A DNA stretch of 64,000 nucleotides from Haberlea rhodopensis (taxonomy: Eukaryota; Streptophyta; Magnoliopsida; Lamiales; Gesneriaceae). Where the stretch lies: positions 5,825,722 through 5,889,721 of the forward strand of contig CAJQUN010000020.1 of NCBI GenBank assembly GCA_907163345.1, given 5' to 3'. The notes under the pieces are model-generated. The model was not told where the DNA came from. It saw only the letters and a list, made by a program, of their open reading frames with translations, and did not search any database. The position numbers and the translations under genes are program-made. Shown here in pieces: positions 11,700-23,982 of this stretch; the stretch's first letter is position 1, and each line of letters starts with the position of its first letter.

Positions 11700-13999
11700 A
11701 CAATGTGGTGCGAGCACGGGGTGTCCCAATACAGCTCTGCTCACAGTGGATTGAATTGTCATTGATATGTGTTCCAGTATTCAGACATATTATAATATTG
11801 GTTGACAATTTTTTTTTGCATTTAAGCCATAATGTCGATACACTTGTATCACATGTGAACATGGTATGCCGAATTGTTTCCATTTTCTGCAAGAGCATTC
11901 CCCTGCTTTGAGGTTGACAACATGAGTATTGCCGCCACATCCTGCTTGCTCCCTAGTGATTACAGAGGCGGTTAATTGTCTTCGATCGAACATCCGAACA
12001 TCATGGTGAATGGAATGATGATCAACACGATCATATTTTTCAAAGACATAATCCGGCCAATCTTGATTATTCTGGATCATTCGTTCCGCTTTCTTAAGTC
12101 GTTCAAGAAAATATAGCACAATCGATCAAAAGTTAATTGCACAATGGCGGTAATTGGAAGGCGACGAGCACCCTTCATAACTCCGTTCAGGCACTCGGAC
12201 ATATTTGTCGTAAGAATACCACGACGCCATCCACCATCATGAGCAAGAGTCCATTTTGACTTGTCAATCCTGTTCAAATAATCAAATGCTCTTGGTTCAA
12301 TACTTTTTATTTCTTCCATTGTAGAATCAAACTTTCTGAGCTGGTTTTCTGATCCAGCCTTCCAGCATAAGTCTTTCAAATAAACACTTTTGAATCGAAT
12401 ATTAAAGTTCGAGCACATATGTCTCAAACAAAATCGATGCACTCCACGCGAGGAATTGAAGTCGGTAATACATTCAGCGGCTGCAATAAGGCCCGGACGC
12501 CTATCAGATATCAAGCACACACCAGTAGATCCTTTAACAATGTGCTTGCTAATCAACTCCAAAAACTATTTCCACGACAAAAAAACTTTCCTCGTCAACG
12601 ATGCAAAGGCCAAAGGTAAGACTTGATTGTTAGCGTCCATGGCCACGACAATCAACATCTTATGTTGATATTTTGTATACAGATGTGTTACATCTACTCT
12701 TATAACTTGTCGGCAGTGTCGGAATCCATCTGCACATGGTTGGAAGATCCAAAACACGAAATTCAAAGTCATCACTATTGGTTTAGCATTCGGTAGGTGA
12801 TCCCATTCGACGACTGTGTCTGAGTTTCATTTTTTCAAAGCTCCTATGTAATAAGACAACTTTTTCAAAGAGCTCTCCCATGTTCCATACATATTTTCAA
12901 CTGCACGTCTCAAACTATACCAGCCTTTTGCATATGAGATCTCAAATCCATACTTATCTTTAACAGTCTGAATAACATACTTTATCTCATAGGATGGATC
13001 ACGTCGAACGATTCCCACTAACAAACTAGCCATCATATTTTTGTCCAGATTTGCATGATCGATCGTAAATCACTCAAAAGACAAGTGTGAGAACCCCATA
13101 CTTCGTTATTTTGAATATTCCATTTTTTTTTACTCAACGAGGCGCGTAGAAACCATCTGCAAGGCATATCTGGTGTACTATGTTTTTGTACTTTTGACAA
13201 CAAGATACTCACATTTTACAATACGTACCGAGTAATCCTTCACAGCTGCCTGAAGATGACCTTTATCTTTAAATACCATATTCATGTTGATATTTCCTTG
13301 GGAATAATTGTAGTAACTCCCCAACTTACCAGTTGGAAGGTCGATCGAATCTCCAAATACGTCTGGATGTGTCGTGGAGAAAAATGGAATTGTTGGATAA
13401 AGGTCGTGGTCATTTGTCGTGGTTGTGTCTGCTACATTAACTGACATTTCTTCAATATCAACCTCATCGTCATCAGACTCATCCTCAGATGGAATCCCCT
13501 CCGGTTCAGACTGAATATCATCTCCAAAATCCACAAAACTGTCTGCTAGTAGCTCGAGAACAATATTGTCAGCAACTATATGAGCATCATCTTGAATCCT
13601 AAAGGTAGTTGGTCTTTCTGTAACTACTAAAAATGAACCACTACCACTTGTTGGCATTTCTGTAATAAAATCATAAGCTCTTCGTTCTGTTTGTATATAC
13701 ATCTCCAAACAACTATAATTTTGTTCAGAATCCAATAGCCATGCTAAATTATAATTACTGTCAACGGGAAAAAATATTTGTTTCATCCCCGAAAAATCAC
13801 TGAATATATATTTACAATATATTTTCAAAATGAACTGGTTACGATCGATGCCAGTAATATCATATACGTCGTTCAATAACTGCAAATAATTAATAGTGCG
13901 AGATATTGTCATGCCTTTTGACGGACCACGATCATATCTAACGGATTCTGAATCTTGTAATATATCGCCTCCCCAAAACAACAAAACTTTAATTGACAT
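11700..13999 (-). pseudogene. Mutator-like (MuDR/MULE) transposase, broken
   Basis: Five minus-strand reading frames together cover a MULE transposase in the right order. 13999-13178 holds an acidic N-terminal region and ends in the MuDR DNA-binding segment (MVFKDKGHLQAAVKDYS near the end). 13036-12827 continues it (SYAKGWYSLRRAVE). 12775-12566 carries the first catalytic Asp block (VIRVDVTHLYTKY). 12562-12077 carries the second (LISDRRPGL, Asp about residue 20), the CLRHM motif (about 45) and the NMSECLN glutamate block. 12119-11790 carries the SWIM zinc finger (CSC-x9-C-S-H). Frameshifts or stops separate all five, and I see no intron sites that would join them. The family cuts and pastes DNA with long terminal inverted repeats. 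Such repeats were not found here, so the copy is dead and probably truncated at its 3' side. Confidence 0.88.
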
Positions 14000-14212
14000 A
14001 CCTTAAAAAGAAAGACAAAATTTATAAATTAATACATTATATATAATGTTGTTAAATTTGATTATTTATATAACAACGAACCTGCAATGTGCCGACAGAA
14101 GGAAATAATGAAGATTATGGTTTACCTACAGAGAAAATGTTTACGAACCGAAGAGATTTTGGTTTACGAAATGAGCAAAATTGTGTTCGGTTAAATAGAC
14201 GAAGAAAAAGAT

Positions 14213-14640
14213 TGTTGTCGCCATCTGAGATGGCGACATCAAATAAAAAATATATTTTCATTGTCGCCATCTCACTTTTTTTAAAAAAAAAATTTGTCGT
14301 TATATACCGACATCGGTTGAAAAATTATTTTTTGTATAAAAAAAATATGTTTTTTTCATTGTCGCCATCTTAGATGGCGACAAAGTTTAAAAACAAAAAA
14401 TATGTCGTTATATACCGACATCTGTTGAAAAATTGTTTTTTAAAAGATTTCGTCATCACACATAGCAACATCAAAAAAAAAAATTTTTTTATAGAAGTCG
14501 CCATGTCAGATGGCGACAATTGAAGTCGACATCTGACATGACGATTTCAAAAAAATATATTTTTTTAACGAAGTCGTCATGTCAGATATCAACTTCAATT
14601 GAAGCCACCATCTGACATGGCGAGTTTAGTTAGATTGCTA
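14213..14640. repeat. Array of GTCGCCATCT palindromes
   Basis: GTCGCCATCT and its inverse AGATGGCGAC (and variants) recur about ten times in 430 bp, several as complete hairpins, for example at 14217-14237, 14361-14381 and 14506-14518. They alternate with the longer unit GTCGTTATATACCGACATC (near 14296 and 14403). A/T-rich spacers separate them. The array lies just upstream of the MULE transposase start and may be its subterminal region. Confidence 0.65.
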
Positions 14641-15024
14641 ATAAAAAATAAATTGGATTACATTATTAATTAAATAATATATTAATAGAGGTCAATTAAT
14701 TAAAAAACCCAAAACAATCAATATCTGACAGTTAACTACTAATTTGTCAGAACCGAAATCGTACACATTGAAATTACAATGATTACAACAATTCAGCTTG
14801 GTGTTGTGTACATCATATTGATAATACCCAATTTCATTTTCTTATCATTAATGAATTTATTTGTTCATCAATCTGTTCGATATTTTCTTTCAAATTCAGT
14901 TTGGTTGTAAATGATTTAACAACAACAACAACAAAGGCTGAATGAGCACCTCCTAAAGAGGGTCTCGCATTAATTTCTGATAGCAGAAACAAGATATCCA
15001 TGAGCCTTATTATATTCTTTGGGT
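14641..15024. other. Intergenic DNA, nothing recognised
   Basis: AT-rich sequence with an (AAC)n run near 14920-14935. No gene or repeat structure seen. Confidence 0.5.
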
Positions 15025-15601
15025 TTTTGGCAGCAAACCTTGTATCGTTTTTCAAATAAGTATGTTATACACGTGGTGAAAATAAATAGTTTGCCCCTAC
15101 ATGATTTTCAAAATAGGAAGTATGCTCTCATGTGAATTGTTAACAGATGCAAAGTACCCAGGGAGACGAACTAATTTTGGGAAAGGGTGACAAAAATGTT
15201 AAATAAAAAATAGTGGGCAAAAAAAATTTAATGGGTCAAAATATAATTTTAGATATAATTTTAGGAAGATAAAATGTAATTTTTTAGGAGAAAATTGTAA
15301 TTTTTTAAGAGTAAATATAATTTTTTATAAAAAAAATTTAAGTTAACCTTTTTTTTTTTTTTGCAAGAGGGCCATTACCCCCTTCCCTTGCCAAAGCATC
15401 CACCTCTGAAAGTACCACATCCATATGAATGAAGATTGTGACATTGTGTCGTATTTTTATAAATCATGTGGGGTAAATGTCTATTAAAAAATCACATAGT
15501 GGTAAGTGCATATTCAAGACACCATAGAGCATAACATGCATATTTACAAACCACGAATGTGTAAAATGTCTATTAGCGATATCATGAGGGTAAATCGTCA
15601 C
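15025..15601 (+). repeat. Fold-back element, family B, copy 1 (interrupted)
   Basis: It begins TTTTGGCAGCAAACC and ends TAAATCGTCAC, matching the ends of the copies at 19250-19505 and 62152-62493. The left arm carries ...AAATAGTTTGCCCCTACATG and the right arm the opposite-sense words (ATCATGTGGGGTAAATGTCTATT, TTACAAACCACGAATGTGTAAAATGTC). A 250-bp hAT MITE with its own target-site duplication (15159-15408) has inserted between the arms. Non-coding. Confidence 0.65.
15159..15408. mobile_element. Non-autonomous hAT (Tip100-like) MITE, perfect 8-bp TSD
   Basis: A 250-bp element with ends CAGGGAGACGAACTA and, inverted, CAGAGGTGGATGCTTT. It is flanked by identical octamers AAAGTACC (15151-15158 and 15409-15416). 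The ends resemble the CAGGGGCGGA ends of the element at 52027-52265. The interior is A/T-rich with ATATAATTTTAG-type repeats and no coding sequence. Confidence 0.82.
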
Positions 15602-15781
15602 TAACTCTATATTGACGGCTCTTGCGAGACTGTGAAGATTAATGCAACTATTCGATGGCTGATGCAAATTTTCTATGCTTGAATTGTGTCCGTCATATAT
15701 ATAATAATATATTTTTTATTCCGATATTTTTCCATAAAATACTCTTGAACGGTAGAGGCATTATATGGACATGCTAAACTG

Positions 15782-15919
15782 GGTTTGTTTGATGATGTCA
15801 TTTAGGACAGTGTCCTTAGGGGCATTATCACCATTCATTTGGAATCTTTTTTTAAAAAAGAAAAAAAAGATTCTATATGATTGGTGGATGATGCCCCTAA
15901 GGGCAGCAACAAACAAACC
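15782..15919. mobile_element. 138-bp Mutator-type MITE, perfect 9-bp TSD
   Basis: The perfect terminal inverted repeat is GGTTTGTTTG/CAAACAAACC. The interior is a hairpin, with CTTAGGGGCATTATCACC matching the inverse of GGTGGATGATGCCCCTAAG, and GAATCTTTTTTT matching AAAAAAAGATTC. Direct 9-bp flanks GCTAAACTG lie at 15773-15781 and 15920-15928. A 9-bp duplication is the Mutator hallmark. Confidence 0.82.
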
Positions 15920-17331
15920 GCTAAACTGATATCTTGACTGAATTATATAATAACAGCTGAGAGCTTGGCCTTCATCGATCCTTTTTGCTTAGCCAAATCT
16001 TTGATTAAACTGGTCACTTGTTTTATCTGATCCATTCTCTTGATTATATTATTATTATTGGATCCTAAGCAACTAACTTAAAAGCAAGGGCGTAACTGCG
16101 CATGGGCAACGCTGGGCAATTACCCCACAGAAATTTTGAAAATTATTTATAGGTATTTGTTTATTGGTTATTAGGTAAATAAAATTAGAATTATTAGTTT
16201 TTAAGGTATTATATAAATAAAATTAGAATTATTAGTTTTTTAGTTATTGGATCAATAAAAATTAGAAATCACAATCCAAAATACATTAGTTTTTAGCTCA
16301 ATTAATTTTAAAAAACCCAACCCAAAATATAATAAATCAACAAGCTTGCTTGCTTGTTTATGGTCTTTTTGCATATGTTATAGTGTTGTACGTGCTAGTA
16401 ACAATGCGTATTGATGTTAGGATTGATTTTTGGCTGTTGGAGTTGATGGTTTCTTGAAGATATAATTTTTTGTAATTTCTAAGATTTTCACGATGAAGTT
16501 TATTTGGTATATTTAATATTAAAGTGTTAATTTTGATGAAGTTTATTTGAGTGATGTAAATCTTATGATTGATACGTGTACCATAATTTAATTTGATGGA
16601 ATTTATTATGCAATTGCAAAAAAATTATAAATGTTTTTGCTTAAAGGTAGTTTACAATGAAAAATCGAAATATTTTTTCAATTAGAAAGATGATACATCA
16701 ATAAGTAATGCATATGGTCTACAAGGTTCATCTATTTCTACTTTAGAATCAACGTCAAGACATCTTGAAAATGAAGTTGTTAGACCAAGTGGCAATAATA
16801 CCTAATTTTATGAACCCGACCCTGAAAAACATATTACAATATTACATCATCCGGTTGAAATACATGGTGTTAACTTGTGGGACATCTTTACCTTAATCCT
16901 TAATTAAACATACAATTAAGTAAATGTCATTCTTTACTTAATATGATTAAGATAAGAATACTACTGACCAAGATATTCATTACATCTCCTATTACATTGT
17001 TCTCATACTTAACATAATTTACATCACTTATATGTCAAAAGCGTCTTAAGTTTTAATCTCGATCAGTTTATGTCCTAGCAGAGGACGATAGACTCACAAT
17101 CCAGGCCTCACCCGTCTATAACTCTCTACAGAACAACCACACAACATGAGTATATAGATGATATTCACAATTCAACATCAATAAAATGCATAAATATTGT
17201 ATAAAAATGTCTTGTATTTCATACATTGAATTACTCCTTCTTGGTTGTTCCTGTACATACATCAAATCACAATACAAACTAATATGTCATGACATGTTCG
17301 ATGAATCTCATTCATCACCCTGTTATAACGG

Positions 17332-17519
17332 AGCATATATGATATTTCCTTTCAACTCAATATGTCAGTTGAATTTCCTCACATCTTCATATTAGCAGCA
17401 CATATCATATCTCTAGCTCACGCGTTATAACAACCTTATTTTATGCATCAGCAACATCATGCCTCACAGCATCAATAGCATGCCTCAACAACATCATTCA
17501 CAACCATATCATATCTCAA

Positions 17520-17553
<34 letters not shown>

Positions 17554-17770
17554 CATATATGATATTTCCTTTCAACTCAATATGTCAGTTGAATCTCCTC
17601 ACATCTTCATATTAGCAGGACATATCATATCTCCAGCTCACGCGTTATAACAACCTTATTTTATGCATCAGCAACATCATGCCTCACAGCATCAATAACA
17701 TGCCTCAACAGCATCATTCACAACCATATCATATCTCAACCATATATATATATACATATATATATATATC
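17332..17770. repeat. Tandem duplication, 220 bp x 2, inside the hAT element
   Basis: Copies at 17332-17551 and 17552 to about 17770 share AGCATATATGATATTTCC, CTCAATATGTCAGTTGAA, CTCACGCGTTATAACAACC and GCCTCACAGCATCAATA in order. Each copy ends in a (TA)n tract. Confidence 0.85.
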
Positions 17771-18814
17771 CATCACCACATATATACATCATAAATGTAT
17801 CACCAATACTTGTATGTCAACATGTACCTGGTATTTGTCTCAAAATATAAAAAAAAACAGGAGTTATTGCTTAACATCCTCTTTGATTTGTCCAATGAGA
17901 TGGTTCTACATGAATATCAACAATTCAATATTATAATAGGCCTTATCATAAAATTCAAAGAAATTATAACATTTTTTTCAATATAATACATATTGCGATT
18001 GATCGGTTACCACACGCGATCGATCACCATATGGTTTGCGGCGGATCGCGATGCTCTGCAATTTTCAGAACATTGCGATTTTCATGTCTATATTCATGGT
18101 TTTAACTCTACACCTCAAATCATACTCCCAAAGCTTCATAAAACAATACTACATCATTATGTATGTATACTAGTTTTCCTTGCAAAAAATTAAGTTCATG
18201 CCTTCAATTCAAATCATATTAAATCAAAGAACATAACTTCGTGTTTAATACGCACTTATATGGTCATCCTTCAAGTAACAATATTAAAAAATCATGAAAT
18301 CCTTACCAAGTAGCTTTACTTCCACTCTAGCAACAAGATTTTAACTTGATTTCAAACTAAAACCAAGAAAAGATGAAAAAAGAGAATGCAAGGTTGAGAG
18401 AGAATTTGGTAGGATTTTCTAGGTGTTTGAAGGTGAACTATTAGTTTTCAATCTGATTTCCTTCAATATATATTTAGTCATCAATCATACCATGTCAAGT
18501 TACTCAATGTGTTCTCATCAAACACATGCGTTCCATTTAGAGTTTCTACTACACCATGTACAATAACTTCGTAATAAGACATGTAATACAACAATTTCAT
18601 ATAGTTGTTCCCAACTATATATTTTATTATATTTAGATAATGTATAAATTTTCATGTCTAAAATGAAATCATTCACTTGCCATGTATAAAATGATCCATA
18701 TAGTCTCTCATACTAGTTGCAACCCGAACCCGAGTCCACGTCATATTGTAATGAACACGTCATTACCAAAATAATTCAATTAACATACATGTATTGGTTT
18801 GCATAACTTTACAT

Positions 18815-18999
18815 TTTCTACAACAACCACAGAGCGAGCTTTTTCTGGAATGAAACTCATAAAGACACCACTGTTCAATTTTAAAATGAATTTCTAACCA
18901 ATACCATGGTTATTTATATCGAGAGGGAGATTGTTATTATCATTGATACATAGTTCATCATTGATAAGTTTGATATTTTAAAGAATCGCAGGCTGCGAC
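18815..18999 (+). pseudogene. hAT dimerisation domain remnant
   Basis: On the plus strand, codons from about 18823 read TTTTERAFSGMKLIKT. A broken stretch follows, and in another frame VIYIEREIV and IIDKFDI-like blocks lead to a KNRR end. This is the C-terminal signature of Tip100/ZMYM1-like hAT transposases (TERAFSAMK...VIYIER...IIDEF). At least two stops or frameshifts are present, so it is dead. Confidence 0.78.
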
Positions 19000-19249
19000 T
19001 TAAATAGTGTTTTAATATATTTTAATTGTAAACTTTCGATACTTTTTTTGTTTCTCAAGTTAATATAGTATATTGCATATTGTTTTTCTATGTTTACACA
19101 ATTTTAGCCCACCAAATTAAAATTCTCGGTTACGCCCTTGCTTAAAAGTGCTCGTTGAATATGGTTTTTAAGTGTTTTTTAAAGAAGAAGTTTCATATTT
19201 AGATCGACTTATCAAGAATTTATAAAAACTTTGTTCAAAATTTGGGGGA

Positions 19250-19505
19250 TTTTGGCAACGAACCTCATGTGGTTTTCAAATAGACGGTTTATCTTCCCGT
19301 GGTTTGAAAATATGTGTTTACCGCAGCTGCTTCAATATGTACAAAATACTTCATCTGTATGACGTGTGAGGGGGGGCATTACGCTATATTTTACAAATTA
19401 GGGGTAAAGTGTCTACAAACAATACCACATCGGGATAAAATGTCTATCACAAATCACAAGGGGCAAAATACTTATTAACGATACCACAAGAATATAAATT
19501 GCCGC
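19250..19505 (+). repeat. Fold-back element, family B, copy 2
   Basis: A 256-bp element starting TTTTGGCAACGAACCTCATG and ending ATAAATTGCCGC. The left arm has TGTGGTTTTCAAATAGACGG and CCCGTGGTTTGAAAATATG. The right arm has the opposite sense (AAAGTGTCTACAAACAATACC, AAAATGTCTATCACAAATCAC). The centre is GACGTGTGAGGGGGG. Confidence 0.7.
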
Positions 19506-20262
19506 ATACTCCAAACTTTGAAAGATATGTTGTAACAGAAGGCTTATAATCATATTTCTAATTTTTAAAAATATATTTTTAAAAAAGCCCTAATCAAATA
19601 TTATTGTTTTATTAAAACAAAATAAAAAAACTTTCTTTCTAAACTTACTCTCAAGGATTAGTGATTACATCTACCCATAATTTCATTTAGGAATTTCCTT
19701 TTTGATAGGGGGAGGGTCTAAAGATTTTTTCCCATACTACGAGACTCAAGTATAAGTCTCTCTCAAAGATAGTGAGCTTTTTCCAAGCGAGCTATGCTAA
19801 AAGCTCTATTTAAGAAAAAATTGAAAAGGCTGTATTTTATTTATTTATTATTTTACAGTTTGTTAATTGGGCTAGGCGGTGAATCCATTTGAACAGATGT
19901 GTTGGGCCAGGTACTTTTGTACAACGGTCATGCTACTTTATGAAGCCCCATTACAAGTTTTTGGGACAACTTAAATCAAATGCCACAAAATTTCATTAGC
20001 TTGTGTTTGTATTTGAAATTTATTTAATAAGATAATATATGGTTCACAGTATTTTGTACATATTTGGATATGATGACAGTGTTCGTAACATGGGCTTATC
20101 TTATAAAGGGTTTGGGGGGCTAAAACCCAATATTTTATTTTTTTTAGTTTTATGCATCACATAAATTAAGTTTAAATATATTGATCAGTCCAATTTTTTT
20201 TTATTTTTTAGTGGCATTCAAAACCCTACAAGAATAGACTCAAAATTCATCAATCATCCTTC
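19506..20262. other. Intergenic DNA upstream of exon-like block
   Basis: No gene. Mixed AT-rich DNA with short words common to plant intergenic sequence. The last 100 bp could hold a promoter for the exon at 20263, but no TATA box convinces me. Confidence 0.4.
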
Positions 20263-20640
20263 ATGGCTTTACCATTGGTCCTTCATTCATCTTCATCGGC
20301 TCGCTATCATCCATCCAATAATCAGCCATTCAAGTCAAATTTCTCCAACGTCAAGGTAAGATTGCCCAACAAATATTTGTTTTTAAAAATTATAAAATTA
20401 TTTGCCAGATAACTCAGCGGAATATTGAAATATTTATATTTTGATCCGCCGATTTTTATCAACGATTTTTTAGGTCAATTAATAAGACGTTTGGTAAATC
20501 CATTTTTTTTTATTTTCCCCAATAGGAAATGAATGGACTGAATGGGCACAGACAATGGAAATTTAGGGGCTTCACCTTCGAACCCCCACAACGTTTTCGC
20601 CTGCAGCCCCCTATGCAAATCCTGGCTACACTCCTGGTTC
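20263..20640 (+). pseudogene. Possible 5' exons of a plastid-targeted host gene, broken
   Basis: An ATG at 20263 opens 31 codons rich in Ser, Asn and small residues with few acidic ones (MALPLVLHSSSSARYHPSNN...), like a chloroplast transit peptide. They end exactly at a good splice donor (AAG|GTAAGA, 20356). A T-rich tract and CCCCAATAG at 20517-20525 make a good acceptor. The following block (20526 to about 20638) stays open for some 40 codons in the spliced frame. Other frames in it look more protein-like (for example GASPSNPHNVFA, PYANPGYTPG), which suggests small indels. A donor-like TG|GTTCGT lies near 20639. A gypsy LTR begins 167 bp later. I do not recognise the gene. It may connect with the exon-like block at 39376-39609. 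Confidence 0.45.
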
Positions 20641-20806
20641 GTAAGCAATTTACGTTACATGCAAATATGCAACCGATTCATATTTTTATTAAAGGAAAAT
20701 TTCAGCTATACATCATGTAGAAAAAGATTTTTTTGGCATCTAGTTTGAATAATAACGAATGAATTTACTCTCTTGCTTGTAATAGATATATGAAAATTAC
20801 TACTTT

Positions 20807-23270
20807 TGTGATGACCTGGGATTATAGATGTTAATCCCGGAGTATTAATGACCCCTAAAGTTGTTTTACGTGGCGATTTGGAGTTTAATCGCGGTGTTGG
20901 GCCTTCCGGGCTCGTCTATTTGGGTAGTTGGGATCGTTGGATCCCGAGGTTGAGATTTTATTCTCATTTGGGTGAAAAACCTATGAGTTGGGTTTTTAGT
21001 GTGACTCGGGATCTGGGGTGCTTTGTGTGGGCACCGGTAGGGGGTTTTGAGGTTAGAGAGAGAATTTTTGAAAACAGATGATTTTTAATGAATCATGATG
21101 TATTTGTGGGGCTATTGGTATTTCGGGGTAATTTTGCTATAAATACCAGTTGAACCCGAGATTTTAACTATTGGAAGCCTTTTCTTCACCTTGCCCGCCT
21201 CTCTCTCTCTCCCCGCTGATTCCCGATTTCCTCGACCCTCGTCGCTTCAAGCCGTGCGCCCGCTGCCGTCCAGCCGCCATTCGGCGCGTCCGACCCACCA
21301 CCGGCTTCGTCTCTTCCAGGCGCACCTTTCCATACCAAGAATTTGAAGTTTCGTCGAGAATCGCGTTCAGATTTGCCAGAAAAGCACAGGGGTTCGAAAT
21401 TTCGAATCTGTCCGATTTGGGGCTCGATTTTTGGTACGTTTTTGGGGCTTTTCTTCAGGCGTTTTTGGGGCGTTTTGTGCTGTTGTTTGGGTCGAAAATT
21501 TCATACTTTATGGTTCAAAAATTTGTTGCTTAATGGTTCGAATTTAAACGCTGCTTGCGTGGGGTTAGGGTTCGATTTTAGGGGTTTTGGCAGGGGGCGG
21601 TGATTCTTGTTATTGATTGATTAATTCATGTTTTAGATGAATTATGGTGCTTGGTTGGGTTCGAATTGTGATGATAGGGTTCGAAAATTTGAAGGGTGCT
21701 CTTGAACAATTTTCGTTGATGTCTCATTCGTTTTCCCTCCCTGCATGTGCCCTGCCCCGGGTCTTTTAATGGTTAATTGTCGTGTGGTGACAATTTTTTT
21801 TGTATAAGGGTTATGGGTGTGCTTGAGCATGGGTTTACATGTTCGTAAATAATTGTGAATTATTTATCGTATTAGCACATCATTCCTCGGGGCATGGAAC
21901 CCAAGCAAGGTTTGGCTTGGACTACGGAGATTTAAGGTACGTGCGACGTACGAGCATTTCTTTATATGAGAACATTTGTGAAATGCATAATATATTTTGA
22001 TTGCATTAAATAGTTGTGCATGTGGTTATATATATGTGTTGGGATAGCTATGGAGCGACCTAATCTTGACTCGCCGCCACAAGCGTGCGTGATACCAGAG
22101 TAGTATAACCTTACAAGATATATGGGGTACTGGATTTATATGACTATTGTAGGGCATTGAGATGCCTGAGAATGACCGTGGAATCATGTAATCATTATAA
22201 GACATTTGAGATGTCTGAGTATAATGGAGAATTGGTAAAATAAATGCGAGGCATTTGAGCTATCTGTGATTGATAGCGAAGTTGAGAAATCAGTATTTGA
22301 TATTGAGATATCTATATTTGCATGTATAATGAATTTGGAATCACTGTTTATTGATATTCGAGAATTAGGCATGTGATGAGTTAATCAATGTGTTGATTTA
22401 CTATTTTTGAGATTTGATGAGTTTGATGATTGTGAGAACAATGACAGTACACGGAATCCCGGATGAGGACGTTGCCATCCAGGGAGTATCATTTAAAATT
22501 CATTAGTATTTACTTTTGTTGTAAATTATGAATGTCATTATTGTGATTATGGGATTTTGTGTATTGGTATGCTCACCCCGTGTGGGGGCTGTCTCTGTTG
22601 GGGCAGGTGAACATGTACATCGATGGCTTTGGAGCTGAGCTCGAGCTGTTGATAGGATGTACTCCCAGGATCGTGGTACCAGGGCTTGATGGAGCACGGT
22701 ATCGTATAGAGTACTTATATACACCCGATGATTATATACACATTTATGATGCTCGCATGTGAGCACGGTTATACTTGTATATGGGTTGTATATAAAGGCA
22801 TGAGCCTTTCTCTCTTTCATTCTATGTTGCATGCAATTAAGGGTAGAATTGCTAAATGATATGAGAGTCATTGGTGTATTATGTGGGTGTTGAAACCCAC
22901 TTTTGTTGTCTTATGTGTGGTGTCTTCCCTGGCTGGGAATTTACTTGGTGTTGCTGTTTTCTGCTGAGTTTTGTGGTTTCCCTGGCCGGGAATTATGTTA
23001 TATGATGTGCTTTTGTTTCGGGATAGCTCAATTTATGGGGAGACTCTGCCCAAATGTTTATAAAAGTCCACAATGTAAAAGGTGGCAAAATGGAGATGGT
23101 AATGGGCGAACTCTATGAGTCTATTTGTTGGTAGAGATGATCTTATAACGTTGAATATTAAAGAAATTTTGTAAGCATCATCTGAGTTTCCCGATTGATT
23201 TGTATAGAAGCATGTGCCACACATAGTGGTTAATACACTAATCAAGGGTTAAGGGCTAGGGGTCCTTACA
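20807..23270 (+). mobile_element. 5' LTR of a gypsy-type element
   Basis: A 2,464-bp LTR from TGTGATGACCTGGG to GGGGTCCTTACA. It is repeated at 27158 with only scattered differences. A TATA box (TATAAATA, 21138-21145) precedes a C/T-rich, GC-rich leader starting near 21170. The open frames in this part recur in both LTRs and carry no domain, so I treat them as leader sequence. The LTR is followed by a primer-binding site. The large non-coding LTR with this TGTGATGACC...GGTCCTTACA architecture suits Ty3/gypsy, but without pol the superfamily is an inference. Confidence 0.88.
21138..21145 (+). promoter_or_regulatory. LTR TATA box
   Basis: TATAAATA inside the 5' LTR. The same box occurs at about 27490-27497 in the 3' LTR. 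Transcription would start about 30 bp downstream. Confidence 0.7.
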
Positions 23271-23274
23271 TTAG

Positions 23275-23286
23275 TGGTATCAGAGC
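23275..23286 (+). promoter_or_regulatory. tRNA-Met primer-binding site
   Basis: TGGTATCAGAGC four bases after the LTR end, an exact match to the plant primer-site consensus. It fixes the element's orientation as plus. Confidence 0.9.
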
Positions 23287-23740
23287 AGTGGTTGCTCATT
23301 GGAGCTGTTAAGGGCCTAGGAAATTGTGATAGCACATAATTATGCATGATGGCATTGATGTTGAATGACACAACTAGTTGTTTATGTGCTTTTATGATAT
23401 GAAAAGTTGTGTTGCTAACCATTGTGGTTGCAGGAATCGTGTGGAACACGATAGGATGGCATTAATAGTGATGTCTGGCACTCCGTGTGTTACGTGCCAA
23501 GGAATCTGATTTTGTAAGAGAATCAGGTAAAGGGATATTTCCGAGGTAACATGTTTTGGTATACGTATTGACTTGCAAGTGGTTGCATATATGCATTGAA
23601 TGTTTGATGCATAGCGTATATGGCTATTGTTGCTAATCATGATGGTTGCAGGTTACATGAAATATGGAGTATAAAAAGGAATGATGATTATACATTCCAG
23701 GAGTCTTGTTTATCACAGTCAGAATTTTTATACTTACGTT

Positions 23741-23960
23741 TATACCGCTAAAAATGTGGAGCGGGAGGGGGGAGGCTCGCTTGCACATGGAGGCGGGGTA
23801 TGCCATACTAAGCGAGGATGAGATACCGCTTGTATGAAGAAGCTTTTGCTTATACCGCTAAAAATGTGGAGCGGGAGGGGGGGAGACTCGCTTGCACATG
23901 GAGGCGGGGTATTCCATACTAAGCGAGGATGAGATACCGCTTGTATGAAGAAGCGAGGAT
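23741..23960. repeat. Tandem duplication, about 110 bp x 2
   Basis: Two near-identical copies start TATACCGCTAAAAATGTGGA at 23741 and 23851. Each ends CGCTTGTATGAAGAAGC. Confidence 0.9.
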
Positions 23961-23982
23961 GAGATGCCGCTTGTTGTGATGA

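Larger units (their letters stand above)
16085..19140 (+). mobile_element. hAT (Tip100-type) DNA transposon, 3,056 bp, perfect 8-bp TSD
   Basis: The ends are exact inverted repeats: CAAGGGCGTAAC at 16085 and GTTACGCCCTTG ending at 19140. The flanks are identical octamers CTTAAAAG (16077-16084 and 19141-19148), so the boundaries are precise. Near each end lie remains of a Tip100/ZMYM-type transposase. The N-terminal part is at about 16740-16862, with several stops. The C-terminal hAT dimerisation part is at 18815-18999. The middle (about 16870-18760) is not transposase-like and contains a 220-bp tandem duplication and (TA)n, so it is either an insertion or an internal replacement. It cannot move on its own, but its ends look usable in trans. 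Confidence 0.88.

Noticed and set aside
17521..17551. (TA)n tract as a possible origin or regulatory site
   Set aside because: Ordinary microsatellite within a tandem duplication.
21171..21603. Overlapping open frames of 86-120 codons in the gypsy 5' LTR (repeated at 27521-27970)
   Set aside because: They lie just after the LTR TATA box, differ in frame and length between the two LTR copies, and show no domain. GC-rich leader sequence explains them.
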